A stretch of 64,000 bases of DNA from Pseudomonadota bacterium (lineage in GTDB: Bacteria > Desulfobacterota > Binatia > Binatales > Binataceae), in NCBI GenBank assembly GCA_021323945.1, contig JAJPKA010000018.1, positions 226,853 through 290,852 of the forward strand. Reading direction: 5' to 3'. Below are positions 41,820 through 50,535 of this stretch, in pieces. Made by a program: the position numbers and the translations under genes. Numbering within the stretch: position 1 is the stretch's first letter; each line of letters starts with the position of its first letter. The notes below the pieces were generated by a model. It saw only the letters and a list, made by a program, of their open reading frames with translations. It was not told the DNA's origin and did not search any database.

Positions 41820-43469
41820 GTGATCGATTTTCAGACGAGCCCTGACCGCTACCGACATTGGAAACTGACCTCGGATGGTCGCGTCGCTATCCTGGCAATG
41901 GATGTGGACGAGCGCGGCGGTTTGAGCCCCGAATACGAGCTAAAACTCAATTCCTACGATCTTGCGGTCGATATCGAGCTTTACGATGCGGTTCAGCGGC
42001 TGCGGTTTGAGCATCCCGAGGTGGCTGCCGTGATCCTGACTTCGGCTAAGGAGCGTGTGTTCTGCGCCGGCGCGAACATCCGGATGCTGGGCCTCGCCGA
42101 CCACGGCTTCAAGGTTAATTTCTGCAAATTCACCAATGAAACGCGCAACGCGATAGAAGATGCCTCGGTCAGTTCTGGCCAGCATTATATTGCCGCCATC
42201 AACGGGTCATGCGCCGGCGGCGGCTATGAACTCGCTCTGGCCACCGATTACATTGTGATGGTGGATGACGGCAACACAAGCGTTTCGCTTCCTGAGCTGC
42301 CGCTGCTGGGCGTGCTCCCAGGAACCGGAGGCCTGACGCGGCTCGTCGATAAGCGCAAGGTGAGAAGCGACCGCGCCGATTTCTTTTGCACCACGGAAGA
42401 GGGAGTCCGCGGCAAGCGGGCGGTTGACTGGGGGCTAGTGGATGCGGTCGTCTCACGCGGACAGCTAATGGAGGCAGCGAAGAGCAAGGCACGAGAGTTT
42501 TGCCGGCAGTCACCCCGTCCTGCTGACGCGCAGGGGTTAACGCTGCTTCCGCTAACCCGGCGTTTCGAACCCGATCGCGTGCTGTATTCAAATCTTTCTG
42601 TTGAGCTTGACCGCAGCCGCGGTCTCGCCCACCTGGTCATCCGCGCTCCTCAGGCGGAGCCACCCTCCGGTCCGGGCGTGCTCAGCAGCATTGACCACTC
42701 CTTTTGGCCATTGGCGCTGGCGAGGGAATTGGATGACGCGATCTTGCATTTGCGTTTTAATGAGGAGCGAATTGGTACGTGGGTTTTTCAGACGGTGGGT
42801 GATGGCAAGAGGGTTGCGCAATATGACCAGGTTCTGCTCGATAACCTGGATAATTGGCTGGTGCGCGAAATCGTGCACTACCTCAAACGAGTCTTAAAGC
42901 GGTTGGAGATAAGTTCGCGCTCGCTTTTTGCGCTGATCGAACCGGGTTCGTGCTTTGCCGGGACATTGTTCGAGTTAGCCTTGGCCTCAGACCGTGCTTA
43001 CATGCTGGATGGCATCCGAGAGGGGCGTGAGGAACAGGCCGCGCAAATCAGCTTGACCGGAATGAACTTCGGCCCCCTGCCCAAAAGCAACGGGCTGACC
43101 CGACTGGAGAGCAGATTCCTCGGAGATCCTGCACCGATCGAAATGCTCAGCCATCAGACCGGGCAGGAAATTGAGGCGCGTCGCGCCGCAGAGCTCGGTC
43201 TGGTTGGATTTACGCCAGACGAAATCGATTGGGACGACGAGGTGAGGCTAGCGCTTGAAGGGCGCAGCGCGTTCTCGTCAGATGCGCTGACCGGCCTCGA
43301 GGCATCGCTCAGATTTGCCGGGCCGGAAACACTCGAAACCAAGATTTTTGGTCGCTTGTCGGCATGGCAGAACTGGATCTTTCAGCGGCCTAACGCCACC
43401 GGCGAGCATGGGGCTCTTAAGCTGTATGGGAGCGGCAGGCGCCCGATTTTTGATCCGCGGAGAGTCTGA
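41820..43469 (+). CDS. boxC: benzoyl-CoA-dihydrodiol lyase / 2,3-epoxide ring-opening enzyme
   Basis: BoxC opens 2,3-epoxybenzoyl-CoA with water, releasing 3,4-didehydroadipyl-CoA semialdehyde and formate. The 549-residue product is a double crotonase-like enzyme. It has VAAVILTSAKERVFCAGANIRMLGLADHGFKVNFCKFTNE (two adjacent segments), AINGSCAGGGYELALATDYIV, PLLGVLPGTGGLTRLVDKRKVRSDRADFF (oxyanion and helix region), and a second degenerate half with ALIEPGSCFAGTLFELALASDRAYM. I start at GTG 41820, where GGAGG at 41808-41812 gives seven bases spacing and length matches the family; the frame is open to 41748. Its TGA overlaps the boxB ATG. Regulation may once have involved the nearby TetR operator. 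Confidence 0.95.
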   Translation: MIDFQTSPDRYRHWKLTSDGRVAILAMDVDERGGLSPEYELKLNSYDLAVDIELYDAVQRLRFEHPEVAAVILTSAKERVFCAGANIRMLGLADHGFKVNFCKFTNETRNAIEDASVSSGQHYIAAINGSCAGGGYELALATDYIVMVDDGNTSVSLPELPLLGVLPGTGGLTRLVDKRKVRSDRADFFCTTEEGVRGKRAVDWGLVDAVVSRGQLMEAAKSKAREFCRQSPRPADAQGLTLLPLTRRFEPDRVLYSNLSVELDRSRGLAHLVIRAPQAEPPSGPGVLSSIDHSFWPLALARELDDAILHLRFNEERIGTWVFQTVGDGKRVAQYDQVLLDNLDNWLVREIVHYLKRVLKRLEISSRSLFALIEPGSCFAGTLFELALASDRAYMLDGIREGREEQAAQISLTGMNFGPLPKSNGLTRLESRFLGDPAPIEMLSHQTGQEIEARRAAELGLVGFTPDEIDWDDEVRLALEGRSAFSSDALTGLEASLRFAGPETLETKIFGRLSAWQNWIFQRPNATGEHGALKLYGSGRRPIFDPRRV

Positions 43470-44881
43470 TGTCAATTGACTACTCGGAGCGTATCCCCAA
43501 TAACGTCAACCTGGGTGACAATCGTCGCCTTCAGCGCGCACTTGAACAGTGGCAACCCGCTTTTCTGCGATGGTGGCGTGAACTGGGTCCGGTCGGCTTC
43601 CAGGCTGCTGATGTCTATCTGAGAACAGCGATTTCGGTTGATGCCGAGGGATGGGCCACTTTCGGCTACGTTAAGATGCCCGACTATCGATGGGGGATTT
43701 TTCTGGCCGAGCCCGAACCCAACCGTACCATCGCGTTCGGCGAACACAGGGGCGAGCCTGTGTGGCAGGAAGTCCCGGGCGAGTATCGCGGAACATTGCG
43801 CCGTCTGATCGTGACCCAAGGCGACACCGAGCCGGCGTCGGTTGAGCAGCAACGCCATCTTGGCGCAACGGCGCCCTCGCTCTATGACTTGCGCAATCTG
43901 TTTCAGGTAAACGTCGAAGAAGCACGACATCTGTGGGCGATGGTCTATCTTCTCCACGCTTATTTCGGACGCGACGGGCGCGAGGAGGCCGAAGCTTTGT
44001 TGGAGCGTCACTCGGGTAGCAGCGAGCGTCCACGGATCCTCGGGGCATTTAACGAACCGACGCCCGACTGGCTGTCGTTCTTCATGTTCACCTATTTCAC
44101 TGACCGCGACGGCAAATACCAGCTCGCGAGCCTCGCTGAATCGGGTTTCGACCCACTTTCGCGGACCTGCCGGTTCATGCTCACGGAAGAGGCACACCAT
44201 ATGTTCGTTGGAGAAACTGGCGTCGCACGTGTGATAGCGCGCACATGTGAGCTGGCCAAGCGGCATGGAGTCGAAAAGGTTGGGGAACACGGCGGGATCG
44301 AACTACCAATTATTCAGCGCTACCTAAACTTTCATTACTCGGTATCGCTGGATTTGTTTGGCTCGGAACTGTCGACCAATGCGGCTAACTATTATACAGC
44401 GGGTCTCAAGGGACGCTTTCGGGAAACTGAGCATTCCGACGATCATGTTCTAACTCAACAGACCTATCCGGTTTTGCGCGTGGACGAAGGGCAGATCAGA
44501 GAAAGTCAGCAGCCCGCCTTGCTGGCAATCAACGAAATGCTGCGCGACGAGTATATCCGCGATTCGGCGCGAGGAGTGGCTCGATGGAACAAGATTATTC
44601 GCGAGGCCGGGTTCGATTTTGAGCTCCGCCTGCCACATCGTGGATTCAATCGCAAAATCGGCCAGTTCGCCGGGTTTCGCATCAGTCCACTTGGTGAGGT
44701 GGTGTCCGAGGAGACCTGGCGCAGCAACGAGAGCTCATGGCTGCCTACTGAAGACGACCGGCAGTTCATCGCCTCATTGATGAAGCCTGTTCTTCGCCCG
44801 GGTGAATTCGCCTCGTGGATCGCGCCGCCGACCCGTGGCATCAACCACAAGCCGCTGGATTTCGAATACGTGAGATTATAG
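43469..44881 (+). CDS. boxB: benzoyl-CoA 2,3-epoxidase oxygenase subunit
   Basis: Diiron monooxygenase that epoxidises benzoyl-CoA with O2, using electrons from reductase BoxA. The 470-residue product carries metal-ligand motifs VNVEEARHLWAMVYLL (E150/E151, H154) and LTEEAHHMFVGE (E240/E241, H243/H244), plus the family segments GPVGFQAADVYLRTAISVDAEGW and FGYVKMPDYRWGIFL. Start ATG overlaps the boxC stop as TGATG, so the two are translationally coupled. boxA, the benzoate-CoA ligase and the semialdehyde dehydrogenase boxD are not in this window. Function is well supported by both family and partner. Confidence 0.96.
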   Translation: MSIDYSERIPNNVNLGDNRRLQRALEQWQPAFLRWWRELGPVGFQAADVYLRTAISVDAEGWATFGYVKMPDYRWGIFLAEPEPNRTIAFGEHRGEPVWQEVPGEYRGTLRRLIVTQGDTEPASVEQQRHLGATAPSLYDLRNLFQVNVEEARHLWAMVYLLHAYFGRDGREEAEALLERHSGSSERPRILGAFNEPTPDWLSFFMFTYFTDRDGKYQLASLAESGFDPLSRTCRFMLTEEAHHMFVGETGVARVIARTCELAKRHGVEKVGEHGGIELPIIQRYLNFHYSVSLDLFGSELSTNAANYYTAGLKGRFRETEHSDDHVLTQQTYPVLRVDEGQIRESQQPALLAINEMLRDEYIRDSARGVARWNKIIREAGFDFELRLPHRGFNRKIGQFAGFRISPLGEVVSEETWRSNESSWLPTEDDRQFIASLMKPVLRPGEFASWIAPPTRGINHKPLDFEYVRL

Positions 44882-44979
44882 AGCGCTGGGGTCGGCTGAC
44901 AGGGGCCAAGGCTCTACCGAATCGTGCTGTTGAGGCGAGCGTTGTGACCGTTCGACAAAAGACCAATGGGAGGTAAACA

Positions 44980-45693
44980 ATGTCGCTCGCGAATTCAACA
45001 ATCGTTATCCTCGGAGGCAGCTCAGGGATCGGGCTCGCCACGGCCCGAGCGGCAATCGCCGAAGGCGCCCAGGTCACCATCACCGGGCGCTCGCCGGATC
45101 GTCTGGAAACCGCCAAGGCCGCGCTCGGTAACCGCGCGAAGGGCGTGGCGCTGGACGTTCTTGATCAGGCCGGAACCGAACGGCTGTTTACCGAGCTGGG
45201 GCGCATTGATCACGTCTTTATCACTGCAGGGGCGGTTTTGTTCGACCCGGGATTGGGCGTTGAACTCGATTCCATTCGGCCGGCACTTGAGACCCGCTTC
45301 TGGGGTGCGTTCAATGCGGCGAAATTTGCCGCATCTAAAATTCCCCCGGGCGGCTCGATCACGTTCATGTCGGGTGCCGCTGCGATCCGGCCGATTCGTG
45401 GGGCATCGGTGGCAACTGCCTCATGCGCGGCGGTGGAGGCATTTGCTCGCGCTCTGGCGCTTGATCTTGCTCCGGTCAGAGTCAATGCAGTTCAGCCCGG
45501 TCTGATCGATACCCCTTTTCTAGACACCCTTGGAGCGCGGCGTGACGCGTTTATCGCTGAGTACGCTAAGCGGCTGCCGGTAGGCAGACCGGGACGTCCC
45601 GAGGAAGTCGCCGACGCGGTGCTGTTCCTGATGAAGAACGGCTTCGTGACAGGAATAACCCTGACTATCGACGGCGGTGGTGTGCTGACATAG
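44980..45693 (+). CDS. SDR-family protein without YxxxK motif
   Basis: A 237-residue short-chain dehydrogenase-fold protein, 98 bases after boxB on the same strand. The Rossmann motif VILGGSSGIGLA (9-20) is intact, as is the NAG-like ITAGAV. Ser131 in FMSGAAA matches the catalytic Ser. The catalytic YxxxK is replaced: residues 145-149 are ATASC, so Tyr is Ala and Lys is Cys. The C-terminal VRVNAVQPGLIDTPF and TIDGGGVL are normal. A subgroup of SDRs with this loss exists. It may bind NAD(P) and catalyse another reaction or be regulatory. Position suggests a role in aromatic degradation, unproven. Confidence 0.87.
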   Translation: MSLANSTIVILGGSSGIGLATARAAIAEGAQVTITGRSPDRLETAKAALGNRAKGVALDVLDQAGTERLFTELGRIDHVFITAGAVLFDPGLGVELDSIRPALETRFWGAFNAAKFAASKIPPGGSITFMSGAAAIRPIRGASVATASCAAVEAFARALALDLAPVRVNAVQPGLIDTPFLDTLGARRDAFIAEYAKRLPVGRPGRPEEVADAVLFLMKNGFVTGITLTIDGGGVLT

Positions 45694-45766
45694 AGCTGGC
45701 CTGGTTTGCGGCGCTGATAAGAATGCTGAGCGCTAAGGCTTCAGTCGCCATCAGGTGGAGCAGTTT

Positions 45767-46807
45767 TCAATAGCCTTCGTCGTCAATCTTCACCTTGCCG
45801 GCAAAACCCCAGTAGCCGAAGCGAAGATAGACGAGGGCCAGTATGATTCCTGGAATAAACCAAAAGAGTGCCAGGCGCTGTGCCATTGGTGGAGCGGCAG
45901 CATTTACGATACTGAGCGACAATCGCGGGTCGATGGTCGATGGGAGTACGTACGGACACAATCCGAATGCTGTGCTGGTCGCGATACCGAGCATGTAAAG
46001 GGACGAAGCGACGAAAGCCTGAACGCTGCTTTCATCTCGGTTGAAGTAACGCATTCCCGCCAGTCCCGCCAGCGCAAGCGCCGGGAAAACGTAGCCCCAA
46101 GGATGATGTGCTATTCGCTCAAGCAAATGCGGCTGAACCATCGGGCTTACGGTCGGAATCAACCCAGTGAAGAGTAACACCGGCCACCAGAAAAAATTCG
46201 CGGCTCGACGACAGCGTTCCTCCAACTCGCCATCGGTCTTCAAGGCGACCCACAAGGAGCCATGCAAAGCCATTGCGAAAAACGTCGCGAGGCCGACCAG
46301 GATCGTGAACCAGTCCAGGATTCCCACGTTTCTCCCGACTCGGAAGTCAGTCCATAGCGGAAGAAAGAAGAACCCACTGTGGTCAAGCGACACGCCGCGC
46401 ACTACATTGCCAATCGCAACACCATAAAACCCGGCCAGCCCAGCACTGGCACCAGCAAAAACGACGTCCCAGAATGGCGACCAGACAGGGCTTGCGAGCT
46501 CGCTGCGAAACTCGATCGCAATTCCTCTCAGTATCAGAAACCAAAGCACAATGACCAATGGCAGGTAAAAGCCACTAAAGCTTGACGCGTAGAGCGTCGG
46601 GAACGCCATGAAGAGCGTTCCACCCGCCGCGATAAGCCAGACCTCGTTACCGTCCCATACGGGGCCAATCGAACGCAGCACGAGGCGACGCTCAGTGTCG
46701 TTGCGCGCGACAAACAGGTGAACGATGCCGGCACCTATATCAAAGCCATCCAGCACGGCATAAATCGCAAGCATTACGGCAATTGCCCAGAACCAGAAAA
46801 GCACCAT
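45767..46807 (-). CDS. cydB: cytochrome bd ubiquinol oxidase subunit II
   Basis: Membrane subunit of cytochrome bd, a quinol:O2 oxidoreductase with high oxygen affinity. The 346-residue product has the conserved start FWFWAIAVMLAIYAVLDGFDIGAGI, SIGPVWDGNEVWLIAAGGTLFMAFP, LPLVIVLWFLILRGIAIEFR, and helices to the end including ALFWFIPGIILALVYLRFGYWGF. It lies 24 bases downstream of the true end of cydA on the minus strand. No small CydX-type gene was noticed after it. It is intact, unlike its partner. Confidence 0.94.
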   Translation of the reverse strand: MVLFWFWAIAVMLAIYAVLDGFDIGAGIVHLFVARNDTERRLVLRSIGPVWDGNEVWLIAAGGTLFMAFPTLYASSFSGFYLPLVIVLWFLILRGIAIEFRSELASPVWSPFWDVVFAGASAGLAGFYGVAIGNVVRGVSLDHSGFFFLPLWTDFRVGRNVGILDWFTILVGLATFFAMALHGSLWVALKTDGELEERCRRAANFFWWPVLLFTGLIPTVSPMVQPHLLERIAHHPWGYVFPALALAGLAGMRYFNRDESSVQAFVASSLYMLGIATSTAFGLCPYVLPSTIDPRLSLSIVNAAAPPMAQRLALFWFIPGIILALVYLRFGYWGFAGKVKIDDEGY

Positions 46808-46831
46808 CGCCCACGTTTCCTTTTGCGACCG

Positions 46832-48184
46832 TCAGTTGGGAGCGCTTACTCGTCCGTTCAAAGCCTCTTCGCCTGCTGGGCCGCGTTGCACCTCAAAGTA
46901 AATCAAGAACAGAAACAGTACTGAGAAACTCCGTAGACTCCCATGAAGCCAATCAGCGTAAAGAGCGCGTTGCCTTCGGAGACGCGTGGAGAGGCGCCGT
47001 GGACAGTTCGCATCAGGCCATAGATCAGCCAGGGTTGCCTTCCCAATTCGGCAGTCATCCACCCGAATGTGGTTGCTATGTAAGGAAACGGCGCAAGCAA
47101 CATCAAGATCCACAGCAGCGGCCGCGACTTATAAAGCCACCCGCGCCAGAGTGCCAGTGCCGCGGTTAGAAGAATAGCAATGAAAAACGTGCCCAGTCCT
47201 ACCATGTTGTGATAGGCGTAGTATAGCAAAGCGATATTGTCGGGCCATTCGGCTCGGGGAAAGGCGTCCAGACCCTTTACCTTAGCTTCCCAGCGTCGAT
47301 AAGTGAGAAAGCTCAGAACCTTGGGAATAATCAATGGGTTGTCAAGCGTTTGGGTCTGCATGTCGGGTTGACCCAGAATCGCCAGTGGTGCGCCTCGCTC
47401 AGTATGAAAGAGTCCCTCCATTGCAGCAAAGGTCACCGGCTGATAGAGCGCGACGTTGCGGCCCTGGCTGTCGCCCAATGGATACATCATCAGGCATGAG
47501 GCGATTGCTCCAGCGATGACACCCGTTCGCAAAAAGGTCCGCGCGTAGTCTACGTGAACGGTTGGAGAGCAAATAAAAAGCTCCGGTTGCAGCCATTACG
47601 ATGCTTGCCGTAACTACTGACGCCATCATGTTGTGGGGATATTGCCAGCGCAGCCAGGGATTCGTCAGCAGCGACACGAGACTGACTAGATCGATCTCTC
47701 CACTGGGCTTGATTTGGTAACCGACCGGATGCTGCATCCACGCGTTAGTGGCGATGATGAAAAAGCCCGAAAGCCACGATCCGAGAAAGACAAGAAAAGC
47801 GCTAAGCCAATGAGCGACGGGCCCCAGCCGTCGCTCGCCGAACAGGAAGAGCCCGAGAAAGCTTGACTCGAGGAAGAAAGAAAAGATTCCCTCCATGGCC
47901 AGGGTTTGGCCCAGCACGCCGCCCGCTCCTTTGGAGAACGCTGCCCAGTTGGTGCCAAACTGAAACTCCATCGGGATGCCAGTAACCACGCCCATCGCGA
48001 AGTTGATTGCGAATATCCTCCCCCAAAAGCGCGCGGCTTCGTGGTAGTGTTCATTCCCTGTTCGAACCGCAATCGTCTTGAAGATCACGATCAAGAGCGC
48101 CAGCCCCATCGTGAGTTGGGGGAACAGGTAATGAAAAACGACAGTAAAGGCGAACTGTATCCGGTCGACGGTCAGCGCATCCAT
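46832..48184 (-). pseudogene. cydA: cytochrome bd oxidase subunit I with two compensating indels
   Basis: Haem-binding subunit I, about 450 residues if read across two frame changes. From 48184: MDALTVDRIQFAFTVVFHYLFP (H18 haem ligand), QLTMGLAL, AMEGIFSFFLESSFLGLFLFGE and WMQHPVGY (H152). At about 47559 one extra base shifts the frame; SNR should continue HVDYARTFLRTGVIAG. The second frame gives GDSQGRNVAL, YHNMVGLGTFF (methionine ligand) and TAELGRQPW. Near 46926 one base is missing; the original frame then returns and gives SVLFLFLIYFEVQRGP to the stop at 46832, 24 bases before cydB. Without correction the oxidase is not made. Real decay and assembly error are both possible. An AT-rich patch at 48262-48297 may hold the promoter. 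Confidence 0.9.
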
Positions 48185-48306
48185 ATTCTCCAGACTCTCG
48201 CTCAGTGGAAGTCCAAAATCCCTGCCTTAGTGCGCGGCACGGCTGAGACCCATGCAGAGTAATTATGGCAGTTAGGTAATTATTTATATTGGTAAAAAGG
48301 CCGACA

Positions 48307-48669
48307 TCACTTCGGAAGGAAAAGGCGAATTGCCAACGCAAGGAGCAGCAGCGCAAACAATCGGCGCAGGACAAGGCCGGAAAGCTGCGTTGCGATTTCC
48401 GCTCCGAAGTAGGCGCCCACCGCCAAGCCCACGGCCAGCACCCCAGCATACCGCCAGTTGAGTGCTCCTTCCCGCCAGTAAACCAAGGCGCCAAAAATTC
48501 CGACCGGTGGCAAAAGCGCCCCTAATGACGTTCCGATCGCCGCCTCGGTCGGCATCCCGATGAGAAAAATCAGGGCGGGGACGATGATCACGCCTCCTGC
48601 CACACCGAAGAAGCCGCCGAGAATGCCCGCGATCAAGCCTATGATCAGAACCAGCAGAAGTTGATTCAT
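48307..48669 (-). CDS. half-size TSUP (TauE/SafE-type) membrane permease
   Basis: A 120-residue integral membrane protein of the TSUP family (sulfite, sulfonate or other anion exporters). LIIGLIAGILGGFFGVAGGVIIVPALIFLIGM is the signature repeat unit, followed by AAIGTSLGALLPPVGIFGALVYW and two further helices. Only one of the two family repeats is present, so it must work as a dimer, as known for half-size members. The frame is open to 48801, with further possible ATGs at 48696; the start at MNQLLL (48669) fits the family. It lies 122 bases upstream of cydA on the same strand; co-transcription is possible. Confidence 0.83.
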   Translation of the reverse strand: MNQLLLVLIIGLIAGILGGFFGVAGGVIIVPALIFLIGMPTEAAIGTSLGALLPPVGIFGALVYWREGALNWRYAGVLAVGLAVGAYFGAEIATQLSGLVLRRLFALLLLALAIRLFLPK

Positions 48670-49356
48670 CGCATGTTTGGTTTGACTGTGCTCCATGAAT
48701 GACACGTTTGACAATGACCGGACGGCGATCCAAATGAAGAGCTGTTGGAAGGCGAGTCCCTGACTCCTGTTCGCCAAGGCCTGGCTGTAGACATTCGACA
48801 CATGTCTGTTTATCCGGCCCCTATGACGGGCTATGATGGGCCAACCACCCCGCCGGAGAAGTGCTGGATCACGGGCAACTATGCGAGAGGTAAGTAGTCG
48901 TCACAAAACTACTGTTGAGGTTTTCCCGGGAATCGCGCAAGAGCGAGACAACTTCCGACTTGCATCTGCAACTCCTGGTGGATTATTTCCGACATGATGT
49001 GAACCGCATTAATCGCGTTACTTGAGCCCTATGTTGGCTACTCATACAGAAAATGGCCCGCTACTAAAGTTCGGACGCTGCCACGGATCAAAACAAAGGA
49101 GAATTTTGCCGACCCACCGCTTTGTGACCCCACAAAGCCAATTTCAGCGCCCCACTGGGCCCGACCGCAGCGCTTTCGCGACCAACACGATCCTTACGAC
49201 CTCCGTTCATCTACTTTAGGCCCAGCGCACTGCGTCAGGAATCTTCTGCAACTCGCCTCCGCGAAAAGCCTCTGCCTTTTTCGGTGTGAATGGAATCGCA
49301 TCGCGACCTCAGACGCGCGATGCATTTCTCCCCAGCGTTTGGCTCGTGGTTGAGGA
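48670..49356. other. intergenic region, no gene seen
   Basis: Nearly 690 bases. The first 130 continue the open frame upstream of the TSUP start. The rest has only short unrecognised frames, such as 65 codons at 49022-49219 plus. No RNA gene or strong terminator was recognised. Confidence 0.4.
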
Positions 49357-50535
49357 CTACCGATCAGTCAAATATCGCACCTTGGTGCCCTCTCGCAGAT
49401 CGCTGCTGTAAAACGAAACTACTAGATCGTTAGTCGTAAGGCCCGAGAGGATCTCGATTCGCTTAGAATCGGTAAGGCCAATGCGCACCGGCTTCTTTTG
49501 CAGTTGTCCATTTCTTACCAAAAAGACCGACGCAGTCGCACCTTGGCGATTTACCGCGCTGGTTGGCAACAGCAGCGCGCCAGGATGGGAGACTAAATCG
49601 AGCCTAACACGAGCGTACATTCTGGGGTAAAGGAGAGCGCTCGGGTTGTTGATATCGATCTCGGTCAGCATGGTCCGTGTTGTGAGATCGAGAGCGCCGG
49701 CGTAACGCACAACGGAGCTCTTCACGACCATGCCCGGCACCTCGTCAAAGGTCAGCGTGGCGGGTGTGCCGCGCCGGATGTAGCGACACCACCTGCCGGG
49801 GACGTAGACGTAAACCCGCAGTCTGGACACATTCGCGAGCGTCAAAATCGGACCCCCACCCGTGCGGTGGCCACCTGCCCCCTCGGTTGCGCCCGGAGAA
49901 ATCAAGGCTGAGCTCTCGTTCACGCCGAAGTCTCCGCCTCCGGCCCGGACGAGAGCCCCGGGATCGGCGAAGCGGCCTGTAACAATTCCGTCGAAGGGGG
50001 CGAGAATGCGGGTATAACCGACCATTGTCTCGAGCGTATGTACCGTCGCTCGGGCCTGCCGGTATTTCGAATAGGCAATGTCGACATCCTCTTGGGAGAC
50101 CAGGCGTGAATCCGACTCCTGTACCCGCCTTATGCGCTCATATGTAACCTTGTCGATGGCCAACGTGGCTTGAGCACGCTCGAGGTTGGAATGAAGTTCC
50201 GGTACCTCTATCAGCGCCAGGATTTCTCCCTTCTTAACACGGTCGCCTTTATCAACTAGTACCGATTTAAGGTAGCCCGTAACCTTGGCGTGGAGCGCCG
50301 CCTCATAGAACCCAACTAAATCTCCGGGCAATTCGATACTGAGTGTCATCTCTCCCGTCTGGGGATGGACCACCTCGACAGCAGGTTCGGGCGCGGGCGC
50401 GTCGACGTGTTGGCTTCGGCACCGAAACGATAGTAGCGAGGCGGCCGCGACTAGCCAGGCGGCCATCAGCCATTTTCGCCTGTTGTTATTCACCTGCTTG
50501 CTATCTGCTTGTAGAGACGATCGCATTGGCGACAT
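49357..50535 (-). CDS. RND efflux periplasmic adaptor (membrane fusion protein)
   Basis: A 392-residue adaptor linking the RND pump to an outer-membrane channel. It has an N-terminal membrane segment (KWLMAAWLVAAASLLSF). The barrel-sandwich domain follows: VTGYLKSVLVDKGDRVKKGEILALIEVPEL, with the matching half YTRILAPFDGIVTGRFADPGALV. Between them is a short alpha-hairpin, and a beta-barrel with VYVPGRWCRYIRRGTPATLTFDEVPG and the MP-proximal domain come after. The ATG at 50535 shares its A with the TAA of the pump gene (TAATG), so translation is coupled. No outer-membrane channel gene is adjacent. A substrate cannot be predicted. Confidence 0.92.
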   Translation of the reverse strand: MSPMRSSLQADSKQVNNNRRKWLMAAWLVAAASLLSFRCRSQHVDAPAPEPAVEVVHPQTGEMTLSIELPGDLVGFYEAALHAKVTGYLKSVLVDKGDRVKKGEILALIEVPELHSNLERAQATLAIDKVTYERIRRVQESDSRLVSQEDVDIAYSKYRQARATVHTLETMVGYTRILAPFDGIVTGRFADPGALVRAGGGDFGVNESSALISPGATEGAGGHRTGGGPILTLANVSRLRVYVYVPGRWCRYIRRGTPATLTFDEVPGMVVKSSVVRYAGALDLTTRTMLTEIDINNPSALLYPRMYARVRLDLVSHPGALLLPTSAVNRQGATASVFLVRNGQLQKKPVRIGLTDSKRIEILSGLTTNDLVVSFYSSDLREGTKVRYLTDR

